A stretch of DNA of 64,000 nucleotides from Suilimivivens sp009774465 (GTDB lineage Bacteria; Bacillota; Clostridia; Lachnospirales; Lachnospiraceae): NCBI GenBank assembly GCA_947382645.1, contig CANDAE010000006.1:62001-126000 (forward strand), given 5' to 3'. The notes below the pieces were generated by a model. The model was not told where the DNA came from. It saw only the letters and a list, made by a program, of their open reading frames with translations, and searched no databases. Shown here in pieces: positions 8,250 to 15,024 of this stretch. Within the stretch, counting starts at the first letter, position 1. Each line of letters opens with the position of its first letter. The position numbers and the translations under genes are program-made.

Positions 8250-8876
8250 ATGAAAGACAAGATTGTTATTACAATTGCAAGACAATACGGCAGCGGCGGA
8301 CGTACCATTGGAAATATGCTGGCGGAAAAGCTTGGCATTCATTTTTACGACAAGGAGCTTATGAAATTGGCTTCTGATGAAAGCGGTATCAATGAAGCCC
8401 TTTTTGCCAATGCAGATGAAAAACTAAAGAGAACCAGTCTTTTCAAAATCGCACATAATGCATATAATGGAGAATTAATTTCACCTGAAAGTGATGACTT
8501 TGTTTCCACTAAAAATTTGTTTAATTATCAGGCTAAAATCATTAAAGGGCTGGCAGAAGAAGAATCCTGCGTCATTGTAGGCAGATGCGCTGACTATATT
8601 TTGAAAGATTATGATAATGTGCTCAGCGTTTTTATACATGCGCCTCATGAGTATTGTATGGAACAGGCCGCAACAAAGCACAGTATGCCCTCAAAAGAGC
8701 TTGAAAAATTTATTTTAAAGACCGATAAGCACAGGGCTGAGTATTACAAATATTATACAGGACGTGAGTGGTCGGATGCCAGAAATTACGACTTGTGCTT
8801 AAATAGTTCAAAGCTTGGCTATGACAGATGTGTAAAAGAAATTATCTCTTACATCAATGTACGCTTTGAACAATAA
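8250..8876 (+). CDS. Cytidylate-kinase-like protein (copy A)
   Basis: A 208-residue protein of the cytidylate-kinase-like family (P-loop NTPase fold); its true substrate is not established. The nucleotide-binding loop reads ARQYGSGGRTIG: the Walker A lysine of real Cmk is replaced by arginine, so CMP kinase activity should not be assumed. Conserved blocks shared with the second copy at 14320-14946 are IxFYDKELM, CVIVGRCADY, DKxRxxYYxYY and LCLNSSKLG. It is the last gene of the liv transcript and is closed by a terminator. A link to amino acid transport is only positional. Confidence 0.85.
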   Translation: MKDKIVITIARQYGSGGRTIGNMLAEKLGIHFYDKELMKLASDESGINEALFANADEKLKRTSLFKIAHNAYNGELISPESDDFVSTKNLFNYQAKIIKGLAEEESCVIVGRCADYILKDYDNVLSVFIHAPHEYCMEQAATKHSMPSKELEKFILKTDKHRAEYYKYYTGREWSDARNYDLCLNSSKLGYDRCVKEIISYINVRFEQ

Positions 8877-8914
8877 ATTTTGAATTATTAGGAATCATTT
8901 TCATAAATCTTCAT

Positions 8915-8964
8915 AAAAACCATCCACCTGCAAAATAAGTACAGTTGGATGGTTTTTGTTTTAG
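8915..8964. terminator. Bidirectional terminator between cytidylate-kinase-like gene and lexA
   Basis: AAAACCATCCACCTG (8916-8930) pairs with CAGTTGGATGGTTTT (8942-8956), one mismatch in 15, with a thymine run after each arm on its own strand. It separates two convergent genes and overlaps the last codon of lexA. Confidence 0.85.
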
Positions 8965-9578
8965 CGGAATAAGCGGAAAACACCAAAGACTTTTCCCAGG
9001 ATTTGACAATCCTCAACAATAATTGGCTCCATAGTGTCATTTTCCGGCTGAAGCCGGATATGTCCATCTTCTTTATAAAAAGTTTTAACAGTGGCAGAAT
9101 CATCTATAAGAGCTACCACCATATCACCATTTCTTGCAGTGTTGCAGGAATTCACAAAAATCTGATCCCCATTAAAAATCCCCGCATTAATCATGGAATC
9201 CCCTTTTACATTTAAAATAAAAGATTCTCCATGAGGAACGACCTCTGCCGGAACAGGAAAATAATTGGTAATATTTTCTTCCGCGAGGATAGGTGTACCT
9301 GCCGCAACCTGGCCAACAACCGGAAGACTTATCATTTCTGTCCTGAGCATTTGAAAATTATCATCACAAATTTCAATGGCCCTCGGCTTGGTAGGATCTC
9401 TTCGAATATATCCATTTTTTTCAAGTGTTTCAAGGTGGGAGTGAACAGAAGAGGTAGACTTTAAATTTACAGCTTCACAAATTTCCCTGACCGCCGGCGG
9501 ATATCCCCTTTTTAAAATTTCTTCCTTAATATAATTAAGAATTTCCTGCTGTTTACTGCTTATTTTTCCGTATCCCAT
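8961..9578 (-). CDS. lexA: SOS repressor LexA
   Basis: Transcriptional repressor of the SOS response that self-cleaves when RecA is activated by DNA damage. The 205-residue protein has an N-terminal winged helix (about residues 1-65, KQQEILNYIKEE and SVHSHLETLEKNGYI). The Ala93-Gly94 cleavage bond lies in GQVAAG. The S24 peptidase domain has catalytic Ser128 (GDSM) and Lys165 (TVKTF). An AGGAGG ribosome binding site precedes the ATG. It is divergent from a LysM division inhibitor; the shared 194-base region holds three LexA-type operators, consistent with autorepression. Confidence 0.97.
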   Translation of the reverse strand: MGYGKISSKQQEILNYIKEEILKRGYPPAVREICEAVNLKSTSSVHSHLETLEKNGYIRRDPTKPRAIEICDDNFQMLRTEMISLPVVGQVAAGTPILAEENITNYFPVPAEVVPHGESFILNVKGDSMINAGIFNGDQIFVNSCNTARNGDMVVALIDDSATVKTFYKEDGHIRLQPENDTMEPIIVEDCQILGKVFGVFRLFR

Positions 9579-9611
9579 GAATATCCTCCTTTTAATGATT
9601 AACCTGTATCA

Positions 9612-9640
9612 ATTATAACATAAAAAAATCCAAAATACAA
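9612..9640 (-). promoter_or_regulatory. Candidate lexA promoter
   Basis: On the minus strand, TTGTAT (9640-9635), 17 bases, TATAAT (9617-9612). LexA-type operator A lies just upstream of the -35, and a weaker half-matching site (9639-9650) abuts it. Confidence 0.55.
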
Positions 9641-9651
9641 ACATATATTCC

Positions 9652-9663
9652 AAATATTTGTTC
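9652..9663 (-). promoter_or_regulatory. LexA operator A (upstream of lexA promoter)
   Basis: Reads GAACAAATATTT on the minus strand, next to the lexA -35. Same GAACAAAT core as operators B and C; compare the Gram-positive SOS box GAACNNNNGTTC. Confidence 0.6.
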
Positions 9664-9682
9664 GATTTTTTCTTCAAAACTA

Positions 9683-9711
9683 TTGACATCAGAATATTTG
9701 TTCGATATAAT
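9683..9711 (+). promoter_or_regulatory. Consensus sigma-A promoter of the YneA-like gene
   Basis: TTGACA (9683-9688), exactly 17 bases, TATAAT (9706-9711): both hexamers perfect. LexA operator B fills the spacer and operator C begins just after the expected start site, so this strong promoter should be fully shut by LexA. Confidence 0.85.
9692..9703 (+). promoter_or_regulatory. LexA operator B (in promoter spacer)
   Basis: GAATATTTGTTC, i.e. GAACAAATATTC on the other strand; the best of the three imperfect palindromes. It lies between -35 and -10, 40 bases from operator A. Confidence 0.75.
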
Positions 9712-9722
9712 CTGATATATAA

Positions 9723-9734
9723 GAACAAATGTTT
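9723..9734 (+). promoter_or_regulatory. LexA operator C (downstream of start site)
   Basis: GAACAAATGTTT, 31 bases (about three helical turns) from operator B and 12 bases after the -10. Confidence 0.7.
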
Positions 9735-9772
9735 GCAACATGTGTTCTCTGTTTCCAAAATATGGAGGTACT

Positions 9773-10141
9773 ATGATGAATAATAACAGTGAACTTAGAA
9801 TAAGAAATAACCGTATGAGAAGAGCACGTCAATTACGCCGGAATATGATTATGTGCCTTCTGACATTTATACTGGTTATATGCTTTTCCGTCATTTTCTT
9901 CAGCTTTAAAACAAAGGCACAGGGAAACCAGGAAGAAATCCTGTACAAGTATTATAAGAGTATTATGGTAAGTGAAGGAGATTCTCTCTGGAAATATGCC
10001 CAAATGTATGGTGACACCCAATATTATGACAGTTATGAGGATTACATAAAGGAAGTAATAAATATGAATTTTCTTGAAGATGAGACTATTACTATAGGTC
10101 AATATTTGATTCTTCCTTATTACAGCAATGAATTTCTTTAA
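9773..10141 (+). CDS. YneA-like SOS cell division suppressor, LysM protein
   Basis: A 122-residue protein with a basic N-terminus, one membrane helix (about residues 24-45, MIMCLLTFILVICFSVIFF) and a LysM-like domain (IMVSEGDSLWKYAQMYG to GQYLILPYY). This is the architecture and the divergent-from-lexA position of Bacillus YneA, which delays septation during DNA damage; sequence identity to YneA cannot be judged here. The open frame starts at 9740, but GGAGGT at 9764-9769 points to ATG 9773 or 9776. Expression should be induced by SOS through the operators described. Function is inferred from architecture and regulation. Confidence 0.82.
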   Translation: MMNNNSELRIRNNRMRRARQLRRNMIMCLLTFILVICFSVIFFSFKTKAQGNQEEILYKYYKSIMVSEGDSLWKYAQMYGDTQYYDSYEDYIKEVINMNFLEDETITIGQYLILPYYSNEFL

Positions 10142-10151
10142 CTTCAAATGC

Positions 10152-11204
10152 TCATTTTTCACGCAGATGGACAGCCTTAGCGGCCTGTCTGCGGCGTTGA
10201 TCTTCAAGTGCTGCATAATGTTTTCTGGTAGTATTTACATCCTTATGCCCCAGGACATCAGCCACAAGATAAATATCTCCGGTTTCCTGATACAGGGCAG
10301 TACCATAAGTGCTTCGCAGTTTATGGGGGGTGATCTTTTTAAGTCCGGTTACGTTGGAAGCATACTTCTTCACAAGATTTTCCACGGCCCTTACTGTAAT
10401 CCGCCTATTCTGCATAGAAAGAAACAGCGCATTTTCATATCCTTCCATAGGAATCACATGATGTCTTTTTTCCAGATAATCATGCAGCGCGTCTGAAACT
10501 TCTTCCCCAAAATATACAACTGTTTCATACCCGCCTTTTCTTCTTATTTTGATGCCGTTATTTTTAAAGTCAACATCACCAATATCAAGTCCTACACATT
10601 CCGATACACGAATACCTGTCCCAAGTAAAAGTGTCAGCAGCGCCACATCGCGTATTTTAGTTTTTTCATGATACCTTAACTGATTTGCCGTCAATTTTTC
10701 ACCAGCTTCTACCTGATCTAATAAAATGGCAACCTCATCAGCATCAAGCCGGACAATCTCTTTTTCATGCTGTTTGGGAAGAGGCACTAAAGCGGCAGGA
10801 TTGGTTTTTATTTGCTCTGAACAAAAGAAATAATTGTAAAAGCTTTTCAGCGCAGATAATTTTCTCTTTTTTCCCCTTTCATTATTTGTGTATTCTTTAT
10901 CATCTTTAATATAATAGCTGATATAATCAAGATATTCTTCTATGTCTTCACGTGTAATCATATCGAGAATGGACAGGGGAAAATCTACAATTTCCATTTT
11001 GGAGCAGGCGCTGTTATGGCTATGCAGAAATTCAAAAAAAACTCTGATATCATAGGCATAGGCGAGCCTGGTGCGGGAGGAAGTATATTCCTGTATTCCG
11101 CGGAAAAACTGTTTGCAGAAGGAGGGAAGAGTAGCGACTACTTCCCGCATCCTTAAGGTATTTAAATTATTCTGCTCATCATGATAGTTCTTACTGTTTT
11201 CCAT
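10152..11204 (-). CDS. Tyrosine recombinase (XerC/D-like)
   Basis: A 350-residue site-specific recombinase of the tyrosine family. It has an N-terminal SAM-like core-binding domain (around SSRTRLAYAYDIRVFFEFL) and a C-terminal catalytic domain. The catalytic set is recognisable: Arg in LLGTGIRVSE, His-x-x-Arg in PHKLRSTYG, His in LGHKDVNTTRKH and the nucleophile Tyr in HYAAL. The ATG at 11204 with GGAGG seven bases upstream is preferred over the one at 11222. It overlaps the end of the ttcA-like gene by 14 bases and is flanked by core genes, so it looks like a resident Xer-type enzyme, not a phage integrase. Its target site is not visible here. Confidence 0.88.
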   Translation of the reverse strand: MENSKNYHDEQNNLNTLRMREVVATLPSFCKQFFRGIQEYTSSRTRLAYAYDIRVFFEFLHSHNSACSKMEIVDFPLSILDMITREDIEEYLDYISYYIKDDKEYTNNERGKKRKLSALKSFYNYFFCSEQIKTNPAALVPLPKQHEKEIVRLDADEVAILLDQVEAGEKLTANQLRYHEKTKIRDVALLTLLLGTGIRVSECVGLDIGDVDFKNNGIKIRRKGGYETVVYFGEEVSDALHDYLEKRHHVIPMEGYENALFLSMQNRRITVRAVENLVKKYASNVTGLKKITPHKLRSTYGTALYQETGDIYLVADVLGHKDVNTTRKHYAALEDQRRRQAAKAVHLREK

Positions 11205-11922
11205 CTTGTATCCTCCAGCCATTCAAATCGCTGTTTTGAATGGCAGTAAACATTCTTTCCTTTACGCCGGGATTATCTTTATTAAGCTGCTGCATCAACT
11301 GCTTTACATATTCCCGTTTGGTATATCCGTCAGCAGGACATGGGCTTTTCACAACCGGAACCTGATATTTATTTACAAATCCAATCACATCAGATTCATT
11401 CATATACATCAGCGGCCTTATTACTGTCAAATCCATACGGTCTAAATAGGTAACAGGATGAAAGGTGTGGAATCTGCCTTCATAAATCAATGACATAAGC
11501 ATGGTTTCCACTACATCATCTTTATGATGGGCATACGCAACCTTGTTGCATCCGGCAGATTTTATAGCTTCATTTAATGCACCTTTTCTCATCTTTGCAC
11601 ATAAGGAACAGGGATTGGTTTCTTTACGCTGGTGAAATATAATATCTGCAATATCTGTTTTTACAATTGTATAGGGAACCTTAAGATCATCACATAAAAT
11701 CTGTATTTGATCTAAATTTAAATTATCAAAGCCAAGGTCTACAGTTACTGCATGAATCTGAAAGGGTTTCGGGTAAAACCGCATAAGTCCGTGAAGTCCA
11801 TAGAGAAGAGTAAGACTGTCTTTTCCGCCGGAAATACCAACTGCAATACTGTCACCGGCCTCTATCATATGATAATCATCTACCGCACGCCGAATAAAGC
11901 TGAGTACTTTTTGTAATGTCAT
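11191..11922 (-). CDS. ttcA: TtcA-family tRNA 2-thiocytidine synthetase
   Basis: PP-loop ATPase of the TtcA family, which thiolates cytidine 32 of tRNA using an iron-sulfur cluster. The PP-loop SGGKDS is present, with the cluster cysteines CSLC and a later Cys in SPCPADG. The 243-residue length fits the shorter TtcA group and lacks the long C-terminal domain of TilS. The ATG at 11922 has GGAGG eight bases upstream; an upstream ATG at 11964 would add 14 residues without a ribosome binding site. It is translated just ahead of the recombinase gene. Exact tRNA target is inferred from family. Confidence 0.83.
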   Translation of the reverse strand: MTLQKVLSFIRRAVDDYHMIEAGDSIAVGISGGKDSLTLLYGLHGLMRFYPKPFQIHAVTVDLGFDNLNLDQIQILCDDLKVPYTIVKTDIADIIFHQRKETNPCSLCAKMRKGALNEAIKSAGCNKVAYAHHKDDVVETMLMSLIYEGRFHTFHPVTYLDRMDLTVIRPLMYMNESDVIGFVNKYQVPVVKSPCPADGYTKREYVKQLMQQLNKDNPGVKERMFTAIQNSDLNGWRIQDGKQ

Positions 11923-12040
11923 AAGGTAAGCCTCCAGAATGCAAATTTTAATTAATTCTATCATATTTCACAAATAAGACATAGTATCTTTTTCAAAAAA
12001 ATGTTATACTGTTTTCAGCGTTAATTTTTATCAATTTAAT

Positions 12041-12074
12041 AAAGGAGGCTATGGGGATTCCCCATATTATATGA
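12041..12074 (+). promoter_or_regulatory. Structured ribosome binding site of the AI-2E transporter
   Basis: AAAGGAGG (12041-12048) is 22 bases from the ATG at 12071, too far for normal initiation. Between them a perfect 7-base-pair hairpin (TATGGGG 12050-12056, CCCCATA 12060-12066) would bring the two within about five bases. The same stretch also encodes ATG at 12051 with seven codons (MGIPHII) and a TGA overlapping the gene's ATG. Confidence 0.5.
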
Positions 12075-13432
12075 AAATGCAGATTTTTAAAAAATATTTC
12101 CGTTTTGGGCTGACAGCATTTTTAGTAATAGCAGCATCTATCTGTTTCTATTATCTGGTTTTTCATGGAGATCGTTTCTCCGCACAGCTTAATTCCATTT
12201 TTAAAATATTAAGTCCGGTATTATATGGTATTGTCTTTGCATACCTTATGACGCCAATTGTAAATGGAATAGAAAAAAGATTTCTGTTTCCTGCTTTTAT
12301 CAAAGATAAAAATGAAGCTTCCATAAAACAGAAAAAAGTAATCAGAGTTTTTTCCGTCCTGATTACTATTATAATTGTTGTGTTATTGATTTATGGATTT
12401 TTTTCCATATTAATTCCCAATATTGTCAAAAGTATTAAAAGTATTTCCTATCAATTTCCTTATTATATGCAGAACCTGACAATCTGGTCTACCAAGTTTC
12501 TGGAAGATAATCCGGACATTGAGGCAATTGTGCTGCGGTTTTTAGACACATATTCCGAAGAATTTTTAAACTATTTAAATAACAGCATTGTTCCCCATCT
12601 GGAAACGTTTGTAAAACAGGTATCCTTAAGTATGATTAGTGTGCTTAGCGTTCTGTGGAATTTTATTATAGGAATGGTTATTTCCATCTATGTTCTTTTC
12701 AGCAAAGAAACCTTTGCTGGACAGGGGAAAAAAATAACATTTGCGCTGTTTAATACAAAGACAGCTAATCAGATTATCAAAGATACCCGTTTTATCAGTG
12801 ATACATTTATTGGATTTATCAGTGGAAAAATTATCGATTCCATTATAATAGGTTTTATCTGTTTTGCCGGTACAAGCATTTTAAAAATGCCATATGCACT
12901 GCTGATCAGCGTAATTGTCGGCGTAACCAATGTGATACCGTTTTTTGGCCCATATTTAGGCGCAATTCCCAGTGCAATACTCATTTTAATGGTTAACCCT
13001 GTTAAATGTATCTATTTTATCCTGTTTATCCTGGTTCTTCAGCAGGTGGACGGTAATTTTATCGGGCCAAAAATTTTAGGTCAATCTACAGGTTTATCCG
13101 GCTTTTGGGTAATTTTTTCAATTACGATTTTTGGCGGTATTATGGGCGTTCCCGGCATGATTATAGGTGTTCCGTTTTTTGCTGTTCTATACGCCATGAT
13201 AAAACGCTTGACCAACAGGCTTTTGCTGAAAAGAGGACTGCCTTCTGACACAAATAAATATATGAATGTGGATTACATTCAAGATAAGGATGTATTTGTG
13301 CCGCAAATTACGAAAGAAAAAGCACAAAGACCATTTTTTAAGCTGAACAGGAAAAATAAATCAAATGAAATCGAATCAGAAGAGAAGAGTAGTACTTCTG
13401 ATAACATTAAGGAAAATAAGGAGCAGCAATAA
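12071..13432 (+). CDS. AI-2E family (PerM-like) membrane transporter
   Basis: A 453-residue multi-pass membrane protein of the AI-2E/PerM superfamily; members export small molecules or exchange ions, and the substrate here is unknown. About eight hydrophobic segments are visible, with the family-typical stretch VTNVIPFFGPYLGAIP near residue 300 and IMGVPGMIIGVPFFAVLYAM near the end. The last 60 residues are charged and probably cytoplasmic. It ends two bases before dtd, suggesting joint transcription. The start site has an unusual layout described separately. Confidence 0.9.
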   Translation: MKMQIFKKYFRFGLTAFLVIAASICFYYLVFHGDRFSAQLNSIFKILSPVLYGIVFAYLMTPIVNGIEKRFLFPAFIKDKNEASIKQKKVIRVFSVLITIIIVVLLIYGFFSILIPNIVKSIKSISYQFPYYMQNLTIWSTKFLEDNPDIEAIVLRFLDTYSEEFLNYLNNSIVPHLETFVKQVSLSMISVLSVLWNFIIGMVISIYVLFSKETFAGQGKKITFALFNTKTANQIIKDTRFISDTFIGFISGKIIDSIIIGFICFAGTSILKMPYALLISVIVGVTNVIPFFGPYLGAIPSAILILMVNPVKCIYFILFILVLQQVDGNFIGPKILGQSTGLSGFWVIFSITIFGGIMGVPGMIIGVPFFAVLYAMIKRLTNRLLLKRGLPSDTNKYMNVDYIQDKDVFVPQITKEKAQRPFFKLNRKNKSNEIESEEKSSTSDNIKENKEQQ

Positions 13433-13434
13433 AG

Positions 13435-13884
13435 GTGAAGCTTGTTATTCAAAGAGTAAAAACGGCCAATGTATCAGTAGAACAAAAAGTAGTTGGCGCT
13501 ATTAAGCAGGGATTTGTTGTATTTGCAGGTGTTTGTGATTCAGATTCTTATGAAATTGCAGATAAAATGATCCATAAAATGCTTCATTTGCGAATTTTTT
13601 CAGATGAAAATGGAAAAACAAACTTAGACCTGAAAAGTGTTAATGGAGAATTGTTAATTATTTCACAATTTACATTATATGCTGATTGCCGAAAGGGAAA
13701 CAGACCTTCCTTTACAAAAGCCGGAAATCCGGAATTTGCAAAGAAACTATATGAATATATTTTGAAAAAATGCAGTGAAGAAATTCCAAATACAGCACAT
13801 GGCGTATTTGGTGCACATATGGAGGTTTCTCTGATAAATGACGGACCATTTACAATTGTTTTAGATTCTGATGAAATATGTTAA
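13435..13884 (+). CDS. dtd: D-aminoacyl-tRNA deacylase
   Basis: Hydrolyses D-amino acids mischarged onto tRNA. The 149-residue sequence starts MKLVIQRVKTANVSVE and carries the SQFTLYAD active-site motif and the C-terminal NDGPFTIVLDS (Gly-Pro motif). Full length. It uses a GTG start preceded by AAGGAG. A gene for the transporter lies two bases upstream and a small membrane protein follows 39 bases later. Confidence 0.96.
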   Translation: MKLVIQRVKTANVSVEQKVVGAIKQGFVVFAGVCDSDSYEIADKMIHKMLHLRIFSDENGKTNLDLKSVNGELLIISQFTLYADCRKGNRPSFTKAGNPEFAKKLYEYILKKCSEEIPNTAHGVFGAHMEVSLINDGPFTIVLDSDEIC

Positions 13885-13923
13885 TCTTGTAAGCCGGCAT
13901 ATAGAAAGTATGAGTATTAAACT

Positions 13924-14166
13924 ATGAAAATAATTATTATCATTGTAATTGCATTTTTGGTTTTATTATATGTGTCTACATATATAAAATATAAAAAAAG
14001 AAAATCTAAAAACATAAATTCCGTTGATGAATTTCATAAAAAATATTTAAAGGAAAACACTGTTAAAAAAGAAAATGCATCAAAAAATACTTCCTATACA
14101 AAATATGTTACAAAGTATAACAGTACATTGGATTATATAGAAAAAGATAAATTTTTAAACGGTTAA
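13924..14166 (+). CDS. Small single-helix membrane protein, unknown
   Basis: An 80-residue hypothetical protein. The first 20 residues form a very hydrophobic helix (IIIIIVIAFLVLLYVSTYI), followed by a Lys-rich, strongly charged cytoplasmic tail (KYKKRKSKNINS) and a Tyr/Lys-rich C-terminus. It is more AT-rich than its neighbours. No clear ribosome binding site precedes the ATG (GAAAGTATGAG is weak), but coding potential, position after dtd and a hairpin starting at its 3' end support it. No family recognised. Confidence 0.55.
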   Translation: MKIIIIIVIAFLVLLYVSTYIKYKKRKSKNINSVDEFHKKYLKENTVKKENASKNTSYTKYVTKYNSTLDYIEKDKFLNG

Positions 14167-14191
14167 CATAAGTAAATTATGTTAACCGTCA
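14157..14191. terminator. Hairpin after small membrane protein gene
   Basis: ACGGTTAACATA (14159-14170) pairs perfectly with TATGTTAACCGT (14178-14189), 12 base pairs and a 7-base loop, spanning the stop codon. No good thymine run follows on the plus strand; the minus side is TTTAAAAATTT. Confidence 0.55.
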
Positions 14192-14261
14192 TATACATTG
14201 TAAATGCGAAGGCTAAAAACACAATCACAGGCACTGTTATAAAGCCTGCCGAAGAAGCGAG

Positions 14262-14297
14262 CAACTATTCGTTAAACTTGTGTTTTGCGAATAGTTG
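14262..14297. repeat. Inverted repeat downstream of second cytidylate-kinase-like gene
   Basis: CAACTATTCG (14262-14271) and CGAATAGTTG (14288-14297) form a 10-base stem that can be extended inward. It lies between two convergent genes with no strong thymine run, so it may be a weak terminator. A shorter stem (CAGGC/GCCTG, 14229-14250 region) lies just before it. Confidence 0.5.
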
Positions 14298-14319
14298 GTT
14301 GTGTAGCCAAACTTACTAT

Positions 14320-14946
14320 TTATTTGTTCTTTGTCTCAAAATCTTCAATATACTGGATCAGCAATTTAACAGTTCCTTCTATTCCAAGAACACTACTGTC
14401 AATGCACAGGTTATAGCTGTCGGCACGTCCCCATTTTTTTGAAGAGTAATAATTATAATAGCTTTGGCGCTGTTTATCTTTTTTAATGCACATATCCTTG
14501 GCTTTGGAAGCATCCAGATCATATTTCTTCATAATTCGGTTTTTCTTGGCTTCCTCATCCGCATAAATAAAAATATGCAGACAGTTTTTCATTTCACTCA
14601 ATGCATAGTCTGCACAACGGCCTACGATCACACAGGGGCCTTCGCCTGCAATCTTTTTAATTGTATCAAACTGCGCAAGGAATACCTTGTGGCTGATTGG
14701 CATATCCACAAAATGAGATGCGTTATATCCGAAGGAATAAGTGTCCATTACCAGATTATATAGAAATGAATTTGTTGGCCTTTCGTCATGATTTTCAATC
14801 ATTTCCTCGCAAAAACCGCTTTCTTTTGCTGCCCTGCTTAAAAGCTCCTTATCAAAACATTTTATTCCAAAATGTGCCGCAAGCTTTTCTCCAATTTCAC
14901 GCCCGCCTGAACCAAATTGACGCCCTATTGTAACAACTGTATTCAT
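14320..14946 (-). CDS. Cytidylate-kinase-like protein (copy B)
   Basis: A 208-residue paralogue of the gene at 8250-8876, same length after choosing the ATG at 14946 (AGGAGGTT a few bases upstream). The P-loop equivalent is IGRQFGSGGREIG, again without the Walker A lysine. Shared blocks are KCFDKELL, PCVIVGRCADY, IKKDKQRQSYYNYYS and LCIDSSVLG. The substrate is unknown; members of this family are often annotated cytidylate kinase, but the missing lysine argues for caution. It lies 78 bases downstream of rluD and may be cotranscribed with it. Confidence 0.84.
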   Translation of the reverse strand: MNTVVTIGRQFGSGGREIGEKLAAHFGIKCFDKELLSRAAKESGFCEEMIENHDERPTNSFLYNLVMDTYSFGYNASHFVDMPISHKVFLAQFDTIKKIAGEGPCVIVGRCADYALSEMKNCLHIFIYADEEAKKNRIMKKYDLDASKAKDMCIKKDKQRQSYYNYYSSKKWGRADSYNLCIDSSVLGIEGTVKLLIQYIEDFETKNK

Positions 14947-15024
14947 ATAAAACCTCCTGATATTTAAATTATTAAATATATTATACATAAAATTGGTTAA
15001 AAGTTCAATCTATTGTCAGAAAAT

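Noticed and set aside
10152..11204. Tyrosine recombinase as a prophage or integrative element integrase
   Set aside because: Flanking genes are core genes, there are no phage genes, no direct repeats resembling attachment sites and no tRNA target.
14179..14442. Plus-strand 87-codon frame after the small membrane protein gene
   Set aside because: It runs across a hairpin-rich gap and into the 3' end of the convergent kinase-like gene; no family pattern.
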